NCBI GenBank assembly: GCA_964636985.1
Contig: CAZWSX010000001.1
Span: forward strand, 434,001-498,000
Direction: 5' to 3'
Length of the DNA: 64,000 bases
Source of the DNA: CAZWSX01 sp964636985
GTDB taxonomy: Bacteria > Planctomycetota > Planctomycetia > Pirellulales > Pirellulaceae
The notes under the pieces are model-generated. The model had not been told where the DNA came from. It was given only the letters and a program-made list of their open reading frames with translations, and did not search any database. Each line of letters opens with the position of its first letter. Within the stretch, counting starts at the first letter, position 1. Shown piece after piece: positions 1 to 7,963 of this stretch. Position numbers and translations under genes: made by a program.

Positions 1-2
1 TC

Positions 3-356
3 GGCAACACGAGCCCCAAACGCGACTACATCGACGTCCGCGATATGGCCCGCGGCGTGATGGCGATGCTACAAGGCAATCGCGAGCCCATCGACACCTG
101 CAACATCGGCACCGGCCTGGTGTTCGATGTCGACGAGATCACGGCGATCCTCTCAAAGATCCACGGCCGCGCGATCAAGCTGAAGCCGGTCGAGCGCCTG
201 ATCCGCAAAGTCGAACGCCAAAACCTGCAAGCCGACAGCACCCGCCTTCAAACCCGCTACGGTTGGAAGGCGACGCACTCGATTGAAGACTCGATGGCTT
301 ACGCCTACGAGTGGTACCGCGAAGTAGGACGGACAATCCTGTCCGTCCAAGGTTGA
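3..356 (+). CDS. C-terminal part of NAD-dependent sugar epimerase/dehydratase (5' truncated)
   Basis: The reading frame is open from the left edge and encodes the last 117 residues of a short-chain-dehydrogenase-type sugar-nucleotide epimerase. The visible part has the family's C-terminal landmarks: a KRDYIDVRDMARG segment (the R-D-F/Y-I-x-V-x-D pattern near the substrate pocket), a NIGTG motif, and a closing stretch where the protein 'straightens' on a GWKATHSIEDSM helix. The family makes or modifies nucleotide sugars such as UDP-glucose/galactose for envelope polysaccharides; the exact substrate cannot be told from the fragment. The last ten or so codons (GRTILSVQG) are supplied by a copy of a dispersed palindromic repeat, so the C-terminus has apparently been rewritten by repeat insertion. 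Confidence 0.82.
   Translation, partial: GNTSPKRDYIDVRDMARGVMAMLQGNREPIDTCNIGTGLVFDVDEITAILSKIHGRAIKLKPVERLIRKVERQNLQADSTRLQTRYGWKATHSIEDSMAYAYEWYREVGRTILSVQG
327..348 (+). repeat. Palindromic repeat copy inside the epimerase 3' end
   Basis: GGACGGACA-ATCC-TGTCCGTCC forms a perfect 9-bp hairpin with a 4-base loop. It belongs to the same family as the copies near 12318, 12508, 31824, 36214 and 57607. Unlike those, it lies within an open reading frame and encodes part of the protein C-terminus. Confidence 0.75.
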
Positions 357-405
357 GGCAGCGCTGTATACTTGCGATAGTGCCGCCAATCGCAAGGACT
401 GAACC

Positions 406-981
406 ATGAGCGCTGTTTCAAAACCGGGCCCCATGTCTCTCGAAGAGTACTTGGCATGGGAGCCGCTCCAGCCAGAACGCCACGAGTACTATCGTGGAGA
501 GGTCTTCTCACAGGCTGGGGGGACACAAAACCATAGCCTGATAAGTCTCAATCTAGGTGGCGAATTGAGGCAGTTCTTAAAGGGCCATCCGTGCCGCGCT
601 CACGGAAGTGACATGCGGATCCATATTCGCGCAACCGGATACCAAGCCTATCCGGATGTTTCGATCGTGTGCCCGCCCATCGAAGGCGACTCGAAGCACG
701 TTATTAGCAATCCTATCTTTGTGGCGGAAATTCTTTCTCCATCCACCGCCGACTTCGATCGCGGAACCAAGTTCGACCACTATCGCCAAATTCCTGCGCT
801 AGTCGAATATCTCGTCGTGTGGCAGGACCAGCCTCGCGCGGAGCAATACACCAAGACTGAGAATGGAGATTGGCTCATCCACGAGATTCGCGGAATCGAG
901 GCGGTAGTCGATCTCTTAAGCATCCGCCAGAAGCTCAAGTTCGCCGATGTCTATGACAAAGTCGATTTTGAGTCGAGTTGA
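406..981 (+). CDS. Uma2-family (DUF820) PD-(D/E)XK nuclease-like protein
   Basis: A 191-residue protein matching the Uma2/DUF820 layout: an N-terminal LEEYLAWE plus ERHEYYRGEV segment, a central YPDVSIVC strand carrying the conserved Asp, and an EILSPSTADFDRGTKFDHYR block with a following LVEYLVVWQ strand. These residues form a restriction-endonuclease-like fold. The family is strongly expanded in cyanobacteria and planctomycetes and often scattered as single genes; its biological target is not established, so nuclease activity is an inference from fold. The gene stands alone, 49 bases after the epimerase and convergent with the DUF1501 gene. Confidence 0.85.
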   Translation: MSAVSKPGPMSLEEYLAWEPLQPERHEYYRGEVFSQAGGTQNHSLISLNLGGELRQFLKGHPCRAHGSDMRIHIRATGYQAYPDVSIVCPPIEGDSKHVISNPIFVAEILSPSTADFDRGTKFDHYRQIPALVEYLVVWQDQPRAEQYTKTENGDWLIHEIRGIEAVVDLLSIRQKLKFADVYDKVDFESS

Positions 982-1003
982 CTCAATCAGAACGTGCGGC
1001 CCC

Positions 1004-2383
1004 TTACCCATACAACTCCGCAATCGGCTGGCCATTCTCAATCACAATCCGAGGACGGCCTCGATTGTCGACGTATTGCAAGTCGAGTGGCACACCGAGG
1101 TGCCTGAAGATCGTCGACGCCATGTCGCCCGGCGTGATCGGGCGATTGGCGATTTCAGACCCGGTCCGATCCGAAGCGCCGATCACTTGCCCGTGCTTCA
1201 AGCCGCCGCAGGCGAGCGTTGCGGACATGACCACGGGCCAGTGGTCCCGACCGTCGCTGCTCCCTTGAGTTCCCATCCGCGGTGCGCGACCGAACTCGCC
1301 CATCGCGATGACCAGCACGTTGTCGCTCAGTCCGCGTTCCGTCAGATCGTCGATCAGCGTCGTCAACAAATGATCGAACACGGGCAACAGCGGCTTGAGG
1401 CCGCTCTCGATGCCGCCGTACGGCGGGAACTTGTCGCCGTGAGTGTCCCACGTTCCCGAACCGCTATGGCCGGGGCGGCTCAGGTCGATTGTCACGAAGC
1501 CGACTCCGGCCTCAACCAACCGGCGTGCGAGCAAGGTTTGCTTGCACCATTCGTCGTCGCCATATCGAGCGCGCGTTTCCGTCGACTCCTGCGAAACATC
1601 AAAGGCGTTGCGTGCCTTTTGACCGAGCACCATGTCGAGCGCCTGTTGTCCAAATCGATCGACTCCTTCCAGGTTGCCCGAGAGATCCAGGTCGCGGCGC
1701 AACCGATCGAGTTGTTGATTCAGCGCACGACGATCCGTCAGGCGGTCGGCGGTAAGTCCGCCTGGAAGTGAAAACGATTTTCCAACCTGGCGGGCGTTGA
1801 AAGGATCGTACGCCTTGCCAAGGTAGCCCGACCACGCAAGGTGGCTGGTCGATTCCATGTTCAGGACCACGTACGGAGGCATCTGGCGACCGATCGTCCC
1901 GTGGTGCTTCGCGGCGAGCGACGCCAGCGCTGGGTACATGGGCGCTTCGGGGTTGGTTCGCGGCTCAGCGGATAGGTTCGCCGTCTGGAAAACCTGGTTC
2001 GGCTCGTGGTTAGAGAACCGGCAGTCGACGCTGCGAATCAGCGTCATCCGGTCGAGAGCCTTGGCGTACTTCGGCAGATGCTCGCAAACGTGCACGCCTG
2101 GAAGGACCGTCGGAATAGTGCCGAACGGCCCGCGCATTTCGACCGGTGCCAGCGGCTTGGGATCGAGCGTATCGAGGTGGCTGGGACCGCCCGTCATCCA
2201 TAGCAGGATCACGCTTTTGTGTTTGGAACCGCCGCTCGCCTCATTGGCCGCCAGGATGCCCGGCATGGAAAGCCCGGCCATTCCGGCGAGCCCGGCTTTC
2301 AGGACACTACGACGTCCCACCACGGTGAGACCATCTCGTGATTGAGGCTGCCAAGAAGCGAAGGCGTGTCGGCGCTGAGACAT
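1004..2383 (-). CDS. DUF1501 secreted protein with Tat signal
   Basis: A 459-residue DUF1501 protein, abundant in planctomycetes and related to the alkaline-phosphatase/sulfatase superfamily. The start at 2383 (MSQRRHAFAS) is preferred over the longer frame because it places a twin-arginine signal, RRSVLKAGLAG, about 28 residues in. Family landmarks include LWMTGGPSHLDTLDPKP, the ETRARYG region, SRPGHSGSGTWDTHGD, and GEFGRAPRMGTQGSSDGRDHWP near the C-terminus. DUF1501 genes usually sit beside DUF1549/DUF1553 cytochrome-like partners; none is next to this one. Substrate is unknown. Divergently transcribed from the cysteine-rich protein gene across about 240 bases. Confidence 0.88.
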   Translation of the reverse strand: MSQRRHAFASWQPQSRDGLTVVGRRSVLKAGLAGMAGLSMPGILAANEASGGSKHKSVILLWMTGGPSHLDTLDPKPLAPVEMRGPFGTIPTVLPGVHVCEHLPKYAKALDRMTLIRSVDCRFSNHEPNQVFQTANLSAEPRTNPEAPMYPALASLAAKHHGTIGRQMPPYVVLNMESTSHLAWSGYLGKAYDPFNARQVGKSFSLPGGLTADRLTDRRALNQQLDRLRRDLDLSGNLEGVDRFGQQALDMVLGQKARNAFDVSQESTETRARYGDDEWCKQTLLARRLVEAGVGFVTIDLSRPGHSGSGTWDTHGDKFPPYGGIESGLKPLLPVFDHLLTTLIDDLTERGLSDNVLVIAMGEFGRAPRMGTQGSSDGRDHWPVVMSATLACGGLKHGQVIGASDRTGSEIANRPITPGDMASTIFRHLGVPLDLQYVDNRGRPRIVIENGQPIAELYG

Positions 2384-2627
2384 GCAAGCACTCGGAGTAT
2401 CGGACCGAATTCCCAAGGAGGGGGTAAGGGGGGAATTCGTCAGGTGGGAAATGAAAAACCGAAGCCGAGCTACGAACACAGAATACGCATTTGCACGTGT
2501 CGATGCAAGATTGAGCCTGCTAGCGGGCACTTCCTGGCGTTGCGGCCCTTTCTGCCGTTGCGGTGATTGCGTGCGTGGGTCGATAATCCGCCGCCTCTTT
2601 CTTTTGAATCTCGCAAGGAGTCTTGCC

Positions 2628-3590
2628 ATGTGGCGATGGATTGCCGCGGTCACGGTCTTGGTAGGTACCTACGGTCTGGGGATGTGGAGCGCGTTCTGCA
2701 TGGGTTCGTCGCGCCCGTCGATCGACATCGTGTGGGAAGCCGACGATAGTTTGCAACGTGTAGGCGTCGACTTCGACTGCTCTGAGACAGGCGCGCCGAT
2801 GTTTCGCAATATCGGTGTCGACTCCGAGGGTAATGAGATTGGCGTTCCAATGGATCATTGCGATCGGTGCCCTACTGCCTCGAACGAGCCCAACCGGATC
2901 TGCACTGTCGAGGTCGAAGCTTGCCCGAATCAGCTTCCTGAGGACGTTCAGCGCGTGATGGAGATCGCGCGCTCTCGTCCCAGCGCTGCAGCGGGAACGA
3001 TGTTTGACGACCCGTCGAACGACGTCGCTTTTGTCGAGGCACTGGCCGAAGTTGCTGAGCAAGTTGAGAAAAAAGCTCTGCCTATCGTCGATGACCCGCG
3101 AGTCGTTGCCGACCTCAAACGTGACCCCCGATTGTTCCACGGCAGTACGCATTGCGAAACCTCGGCCGCAGATGACGATTGCCCGTTGGGCACCAGCGGC
3201 GGTTGCCCGTTGGCCGTCAACGACGCGACCGTGTGCGCCACAACGACGTGCGGTAGCGATAGTTGCGAGGCATCGGCATGCGAGCTGACGGCCTCCGTCA
3301 AATCGTGTCCGCCATGTGATTCAACTTGCCATGCTACGGCCTGTGATCGCGAAACATGCGCGGCCGGCGCTTGCGAATCGACCTGCTCACAAACGACTAG
3401 CACCAACTCCGGTAACACCGCCGGAGAGGTGATGGGTTATCTCTACGAGCGTTCCCGCGAACTGGACGCCAAGGCTTGGCAACTCGAAGAAGCAGGCGAA
3501 TACGCTCTGGCCGATCGCCTGCGCGAGATTGCTAACGAGATGCGCAACTCGGCTCGCGTCGCCCGCGCGTCGGCGACTGCGTTACGATAA
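2628..3590 (+). CDS. Cysteine-rich secreted/membrane-anchored hypothetical protein
   Basis: A 320-residue protein I do not recognise. The ATG at 2628 is chosen because an AAGGAG ribosome-binding site lies 7 bases upstream and the resulting N-terminus (WRWIAAVTVLVGTYGLGMWSAF) is a signal/anchor segment; the longer upstream frame reads through non-coding sequence. The mature part holds 20 cysteines overall, with about 14 packed into residues 175-260 as scattered CxxC, CxxxC and CxxxxC spacings. It ends with a charged amphipathic helix rich in Glu, Arg and Ala. The many cysteines suggest disulfide bonding in a cell-surface or periplasmic protein, or metal binding; no heme CxxCH motif is present. 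Confidence 0.72.
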   Translation: MWRWIAAVTVLVGTYGLGMWSAFCMGSSRPSIDIVWEADDSLQRVGVDFDCSETGAPMFRNIGVDSEGNEIGVPMDHCDRCPTASNEPNRICTVEVEACPNQLPEDVQRVMEIARSRPSAAAGTMFDDPSNDVAFVEALAEVAEQVEKKALPIVDDPRVVADLKRDPRLFHGSTHCETSAADDDCPLGTSGGCPLAVNDATVCATTTCGSDSCEASACELTASVKSCPPCDSTCHATACDRETCAAGACESTCSQTTSTNSGNTAGEVMGYLYERSRELDAKAWQLEEAGEYALADRLREIANEMRNSARVARASATALR

Positions 3591-3658
3591 GGCGAGTAGA
3601 TCGCAACTCAACGAGCGGATGCCATGGGCAACCTTGAGTTGCCCATGAGGAACCATCC

Positions 3659-4237
3659 ATGCCTTCCGATCGCTCTCCTGAGTTGATGTCGCGCTACGAT
3701 TCGGCGCTGTTGGTCGTCGACGTTCAAGAAAAGCTCGTCCCCATGATCGACGGGGGCGACCGCGTCGTCTGGAACTGCCGCCGCTTGATCGACGGTGCGA
3801 ACATCCTTGGCGTTACGCTTGCCGCGACGGAACAATATCCCAAGGGCCTGGGCCCGACGGTCGAGCCTTTGCGGGGCTCTTTCGAATCGATCCCATCCAA
3901 GCTCCGCTTCAGCTGCCGCGACTGCGGCGACGTGAGCGAGCATTTCCGCACCGCCGGGCGACACAAAATCCTGGTCGCCGGAATCGAAGCCCACGTCTGC
4001 ATCCAGCAAACCGTGCTCGATCTGCTGGCCGATGGCTTCCGTGTTTACGTGACCGTGGATGCGGTCGGTTCGCGCTATCCGCTCGACAAGGAAATCGCCT
4101 TACGACGGATGGAGGTCTCTGGAGCCACGCTTACCACTACTGAAGCCGCGCTCTTCGAATGGTGCGAAGAAGCAGGGACGCCGGAGTTCAAACAAATCAG
4201 CCAGTTGATTAGAGAACATCTGGACCATGGCCTATAG
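3659..4237 (+). CDS. Isochorismatase-like cysteine hydrolase
   Basis: A 192-residue protein of the isochorismatase/nicotinamidase superfamily. The catalytic triad is visible: Asp21 in LLVVDVQEKL, Lys81 in PSKLRFSC, and Cys114 in GIEAHVCIQQT. The conserved TEQYPKGLG segment (residues 57-65) is also present. It is close to the eukaryotic ISOC1 / bacterial YcaC-like subgroup rather than to true nicotinamidases, because it lacks their metal-binding DxHxxxH run. The ATG at 3659 follows a GAGG site by about 5 bases. Substrate unknown; probably cytoplasmic. Confidence 0.87.
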   Translation: MPSDRSPELMSRYDSALLVVDVQEKLVPMIDGGDRVVWNCRRLIDGANILGVTLAATEQYPKGLGPTVEPLRGSFESIPSKLRFSCRDCGDVSEHFRTAGRHKILVAGIEAHVCIQQTVLDLLADGFRVYVTVDAVGSRYPLDKEIALRRMEVSGATLTTTEAALFEWCEEAGTPEFKQISQLIREHLDHGL

Positions 4238-4248
4238 GTGAGGGTGGT

Positions 4249-4271
4249 ACTGGCGTCCCAAAGACGCCAGT
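4249..4271 (+). terminator. Hairpin after the isochorismatase-like gene
   Basis: ACTGGCGTC-CCAAA-GACGCCAGT is a perfect 9-bp stem with a 5-base loop, starting 12 bases after the stop codon. There is no T-tract, so it may be a repeat element or a processing/termination hairpin. Confidence 0.45.
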
Positions 4272-4375
4272 GTGAATCGTCACGTCACTTGAGGGTAGAA
4301 GTAAATCCAGGGCCGATAGGCCCGACAGATCTTAGCCGGTGTGCGTAAGCCACCGGAAATCAGAGGCTTGCAATT

Positions 4376-4440
4376 TCAAGGCCCGAATGGGCCGACAGAA
4401 GTTGGCGGTCTGGACTTTCTGTCGGCCCGTTGGGCCTTGA
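4376..4440 (+). repeat. Long imperfect inverted repeat
   Basis: Two 25-base arms (4376-4400 and 4416-4440) around a 15-base loop. They pair over 9 bp (TCAAGGCCC), then a small internal loop, then 12 bp (GGGCCGACAGAA). A related fragment, GGCCCGACAG, occurs just upstream at about 4318-4328. This looks like a dispersed genomic repeat or a strong transcript hairpin. Confidence 0.65.
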
Positions 4441-4726
4441 GAACCTCCTCGCAATCAGTAACCGGACCCTGACGGGACCCGGCTAAAATCTTTCGACCCT
4501 TCGGGCCTTTTTTGAGACGTTTGGCGCGTCCAAACCCCGATTTCCTCTAGCGGCTCCCTTTGGGCTTGCCAATCGCCCGATTTCTGGCACAATTTTGGGT
4601 TTCCCCTTACCCAAACGGTTCCGCCTATCGCGGTGGGCGACGGTCGTTTCCGGGTTTTCGTCCGATTGGCCAACGGTTGGCGACGGAAAAACCTAGGAAC
4701 CTGGCGTTCTGCATAGAGAGCTGGTC

Positions 4727-5359
4727 ATGTCGGACATTGTCCAAGTCCAAAAGCGCGACAAAAAAGAAGAAGGTTCGCGGGCGTGTCGCCGCCTGCGTGA
4801 GCAAGGCCTGATTCCCGCCGTCCTGTACGGTCACAAAGAAGCCTGCGTCAATCTCAAGGTCAAAGCGGACGATATCGAAACCGCCCTTCGCCTTGGGCAC
4901 AAGTTGCTTGATCTCAAGGGAGCCCTTACCGAGAAGGCCCTGCTGAAGTCGGTCCAGTGGGATTCCCTGGGAACCGACATCATCCACGTCGACCTCGCCC
5001 GCGTGTCGGAATCGGAAAAGGTCCGCACCAAGGTCGTCGTCGAACTCAAGGGGGATGCCCCCGGTGTTCGCGAAGGCGGCCTCATCAAGCACGTCCTCCA
5101 CGAAATCGAAATCGAGTGCCCGGCGGCGTCGATCCCCGAGCGAATCATTTGCTGGGTGAAGGACCTGCACGTCGGCGGCGAAATTTTCGCCCGCGATCTG
5201 ACGTTGCCCGAAGGTGTCAAGATTGCCGGCCATGATGACGTAGTCGTCGCAACCTGTGCCAAGGTCCAAGTCGCGGCCGAAGAGCCGACGGCTGCTCCTG
5301 GTGCTGCCGAGCCCGAACTGATCCGCAAGGAAAAGCCGGCCGAAGAAGCTGCCGAGTAG
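4727..5359 (+). CDS. rplY: Ribosomal protein bL25 (TL5/Ctc type)
   Basis: A 210-residue large-subunit protein that binds 5S rRNA. The N-terminal L25 domain spans residues about 5-90 (KEEGSRACRRLREQGLIPAVLYG is its hallmark opening), and the C-terminal TL5 beta-domain about 95-185, followed by an acidic/alanine-rich tail (AAEEPTAAPGAAEPE...). The two-domain length fits the Ctc/TL5 form rather than the 94-residue E. coli form. ATG at 4727 follows a GAGAG site. It heads a tight same-strand run with pth 18 bases downstream, a pairing common across bacteria. Confidence 0.95.
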   Translation: MSDIVQVQKRDKKEEGSRACRRLREQGLIPAVLYGHKEACVNLKVKADDIETALRLGHKLLDLKGALTEKALLKSVQWDSLGTDIIHVDLARVSESEKVRTKVVVELKGDAPGVREGGLIKHVLHEIEIECPAASIPERIICWVKDLHVGGEIFARDLTLPEGVKIAGHDDVVVATCAKVQVAAEEPTAAPGAAEPELIRKEKPAEEAAE

Positions 5360-5377
5360 CCCTCACTTGGTGCTTCC

Positions 5378-5938
5378 ATGAAGATGGTTGTGGGCCTGGG
5401 AAACCCAGGTCCCAAATACGACGGGACGCGGCACAACGTCGGATACGACGCGATTCGCGAACTGGCAAAACGCCATCAAGCCGGATTGCCCAAAGGAAAA
5501 TTCCAAGGCGAGATTTGCGAAGTAACGATCGAAGGCGAGAAGACCCTCCTGGTTTGCCCGCTGACGTTCATGAACCTAAGCGGCGAGTGCGTGCAGCCCG
5601 CCGTGAGTTTTTACAAGATCGAACAAAACGACCTCTTGGTGATCTGCGACGATTTCGCAATCGCCTTGGGGAAGCTGCGAGCGAGAGCCAAAGGATCGGC
5701 TGGCGGACAAAAAGGTTTGTCCGACATCATCCGGCGGCTCGGAACGGAAGAAGTTCCCAGGTTGCGGATCGGGATTGGCCCCGTCCCCGCGCAATGGGAC
5801 CCAGCCGACTTCGTGCTGGGCAAATTCTCGCAGGATGAGAAGCCAATCGTCGCCGACGCAATCAAGCGGACGGCCGACGCGGTGTCGGTTTGGGTTAAAC
5901 ACGGCATCGAGAAATGTATGAACCAGTTCAACGCGTGA
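5378..5938 (+). CDS. pth: Peptidyl-tRNA hydrolase
   Basis: A 186-residue enzyme that releases peptides from prematurely dissociated peptidyl-tRNA. The active site is complete: Asn9 in VGLGNPGPKYDGTRHNVG, catalytic His19, Asn66 in TFMNLSGE, and Asp91 in VICDDFAI. The GSAGGQKGL loop and the RLRIGIGP strand are typical. Length matches the family. The gene lies 18 bases after rplY, so the two are likely co-transcribed. Confidence 0.96.
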   Translation: MKMVVGLGNPGPKYDGTRHNVGYDAIRELAKRHQAGLPKGKFQGEICEVTIEGEKTLLVCPLTFMNLSGECVQPAVSFYKIEQNDLLVICDDFAIALGKLRARAKGSAGGQKGLSDIIRRLGTEEVPRLRIGIGPVPAQWDPADFVLGKFSQDEKPIVADAIKRTADAVSVWVKHGIEKCMNQFNA

Positions 5939-5982
5939 CAGGCGAGCCGCCGGTTGGCGCAGCTCGTTGATAATGCAGGAGA

Positions 5983-6402
5983 ATGGCTTTGACGAACGTT
6001 TACGAATGCATGGTGATTTTTGATTCCAACCGCTATGCCCAGGACCCCAATGGTGTCGGCCACCAGGTGGGCGACTTGGTGCAAAAGCTGGGTGGCGAGG
6101 TCCTGGTGAGCCGTCTGTGGAACGAGCAAAAGCTCGCGTACCCCATCGATGGCCATCGCAAGGGAACCTACTGGCTGACCTTCTTGCGACTCGATTCGCA
6201 GAAGCTCACCGAGCTGACCCGCGCGTTGGAAATCAACGAAACGGTCCTCCGCCAGTTGGTCCTCAAGGTAGATGCTCGCCTGGTCGATACACTGGTCGAA
6301 CACGCCAAGGGTGGCGGTCGGCTCCGTACTGCCGAAGTGACCATCCCCGCCGACGACGCCGAAGTTGAAGGCGAAGGCGAAGCTGAGGAAAGTTTGAACT
6401 AG
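5983..6402 (+). CDS. rpsF: Ribosomal protein bS6
   Basis: A 139-residue small-subunit protein. The ferredoxin-like bS6 fold is seen in NVYECMVIFDSNR, the WNEQKLAYPIDGHRKGTYWLTF stretch, and the LEINETVLRQLVLKVD helix-strand. A roughly 35-residue acidic tail (EVEGEGEAEESLN) extends beyond the E. coli core, as is common for bS6. GCAGGAG lies just before the ATG. It sits upstream of ssb as in most bacteria. Confidence 0.95.
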   Translation: MALTNVYECMVIFDSNRYAQDPNGVGHQVGDLVQKLGGEVLVSRLWNEQKLAYPIDGHRKGTYWLTFLRLDSQKLTELTRALEINETVLRQLVLKVDARLVDTLVEHAKGGGRLRTAEVTIPADDAEVEGEGEAEESLN

Positions 6403-6501
6403 GTTCGCCGCCGTCCATCAGCTTTCACGACCGTGAACTGTTAGGATGAACGCTTGTTCCGTGTTTGATATTGGGCAGTCCTTTTTTGTCGGAACTGAGC
6501 C

Positions 6502-7002
6502 ATGGCTAGTTTCAATCGTGTCATCCTGATGGGGAACGTCACTCGCGATGTCGAAGTGAAGTACCTGCAAAGTGGCATGGCTGTCACCGAGATCGGCATG
6601 GCGGTGAACGACCGGCGCAAGGACAAGTCGGGCCAATGGGTCGACGAGACCACCTTTGTCGATGTCACCCTATGGGGGCGCACGGCGGAGATCGCCGGCG
6701 AGTACCTCACTAAGGGTGCTCCGGTACTGATTGAAGGTCGGCTCAAGTTGGATCAATGGGAGAAGGACGGCCAAAAGCGGTCTAAGCTCCATGTGGTCGC
6801 CGAAAACATGCGGCTCCTGGGTGGCAAGCAAGGTGGCGGTGGAGGTGGTGGCGGACCAAGCCGCGGACGAGGGCAGTCGTCCGAACCGCAATACGACGAT
6901 GGGCCAGGCGACTACGACGACGCTCCGCCGGCACGTTCGTCGCGGCCGGCACCAAGCCGACCGGCGCCTCCGCCGACCGATGGCGACGATATTCCCTTTT
7001 AA
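6502..7002 (+). CDS. ssb: Single-stranded DNA-binding protein
   Basis: A 166-residue SSB. The OB-fold occupies about residues 1-110 (FNRVILMGNVTRDVEVKY, ETTFVDVTLWGRTAE, GAPVLIEGRLKLDQWE). A Gly-rich, then Pro/Arg-rich linker follows. It ends with the acidic tip DGDDIPF, which recruits replication and repair partners. The position between rpsF and rplI, just ahead of dnaB, fits a replication role. Confidence 0.96.
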   Translation: MASFNRVILMGNVTRDVEVKYLQSGMAVTEIGMAVNDRRKDKSGQWVDETTFVDVTLWGRTAEIAGEYLTKGAPVLIEGRLKLDQWEKDGQKRSKLHVVAENMRLLGGKQGGGGGGGGPSRGRGQSSEPQYDDGPGDYDDAPPARSSRPAPSRPAPPPTDGDDIPF

Positions 7003-7111
7003 CGTGTGTTAACGAACAAGTCGGCTCGTCCGCTTTACGGATAAAGAACGGGCCTCACAACGAAATACGCAATCAGCCAAATACGTAAGTAGATCGAACA
7101 GGACTTTTTCG

Positions 7112-7747
7112 ATGTCAAGCAAACTCCTTCCGTCCTTCAAGCGTCTTCCTCGCGGCAACAGCGGCGGAATCCAACTGCTGTTGATCCAATCGGTCGACCA
7201 CCTCGGCAAGCAAGGTGACGTCGTCGAAGTTCGCCCCGGCTATGCCATGAACTTCCTCCTCCCGCAAGGTTTGGCCACGCTGGCCAGCGACCACCACAAG
7301 CGGATGGTCGAAAAGCACCGCGCCAAGCTGATGGAAATCGAGAAGGCCCGCCTCGTCAGCTACCGCCAGGAAGCCGAACGGATCAGCAAGCACACCGTCA
7401 CCATCGAAGCCAACGCCAACGCCGATGGCCACCTTTACGGCAGCGTGGGTGCCCACGAAATCGCCGGCGCTCTCAAGCAAGGTGGTTTCCACGTCACGGC
7501 CGACCAGATCCGCCTCGAAGGGCAGCTTAAAGAATTGGCCATGTACACGGTCAAGGTTCACCTCCACCAGGATATCGATGCCGAGTTGAAGGTGTGGGTC
7601 GTCCCGACGGTCGATTCGGCCGAAGCCGCTGCTGCGGAAAAGAAGGCCGCCGAAAAGAAAGAAAAGGAAAAGAAGGCCGAGCCCAAAGCTGAGGCCAAGC
7701 CGGAAGCTCCTGCCGCCGAAGCCAAGCCCGAAAAGAAAAAGAAGTAG
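7112..7747 (+). CDS. rplI: Ribosomal protein bL9 with N- and C-terminal extensions
   Basis: A 211-residue large-subunit protein. The canonical bL9 start corresponds to GIQLLLIQSVDHLGKQGDVV at residue 19, so there is a basic 18-residue N-terminal extension (MSSKLLPSFKRLPRGNSG). The core continues with VRPGYAMNFLLPQGLA, the long connecting helix and the C-terminal rRNA-binding domain (GHLYGSVGAHEIA). A roughly 45-residue Lys/Glu/Ala/Pro tail ends in four lysines. The AGGA site upstream supports the start at 7112. No rpsR (bS18) gene lies between ssb and this gene. Confidence 0.94.
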   Translation: MSSKLLPSFKRLPRGNSGGIQLLLIQSVDHLGKQGDVVEVRPGYAMNFLLPQGLATLASDHHKRMVEKHRAKLMEIEKARLVSYRQEAERISKHTVTIEANANADGHLYGSVGAHEIAGALKQGGFHVTADQIRLEGQLKELAMYTVKVHLHQDIDAELKVWVVPTVDSAEAAAAEKKAAEKKEKEKKAEPKAEAKPEAPAAEAKPEKKKK

Positions 7748-7779
7748 GCTGAGCGCGGACCATCAATGCAACCCATTCG

Positions 7780-7810
7780 ACGCCTTGTCCCCATCGGCGG
7801 AACAAGGCGT
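7780..7810 (+). terminator. Hairpin between rplI and dnaB
   Basis: ACGCCTTGT (7780-7788) pairs perfectly with ACAAGGCGT (7802-7810) across a 13-base loop. It is followed by TGATCGTTTCTTG, only weakly T-rich. It may partly terminate or process the ribosomal-protein transcript ahead of dnaB. Confidence 0.4.
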
Positions 7811-7963
7811 TGATCGTTTCTTGTCGGCGTTGACGCCACATCGTGGCATAATGAATGGGTTGGTTGGCCTCGCTGGTCGGCGCGGATAAAATCCTCAACC
7901 CGCGTCGTGCGTGGCGTCGATGATTTTAGGATTCAGTTGGTACGGATATCGCCAAGGATTGAA

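Larger units (their letters stand above)
4238..4726. other. Gene-free spacer rich in hairpins upstream of rplY
   Basis: This 489-base stretch has no convincing coding frame. It contains, in order, a 9-bp hairpin (4249-4271), a CCGGTG/CACCGG stem with a GCGTAAG-type loop (4336-4356), a long imperfect hairpin (4376-4440), and a short CCC-TTC-GGG stem followed by six T residues at about 4495-4516. The rest carries pyrimidine-rich sequence leading to the rplY start. The promoter of the rplY-dnaB gene cluster probably lies in the last 200 bases, but I cannot point to convincing -35/-10 boxes. Confidence 0.6.

Noticed and set aside
4490..4516. CCCTTCGGG plus T-run as a strong terminator
   Set aside because: The stem is only three to four base pairs, so it is mentioned as part of the spacer but not called as a terminator.
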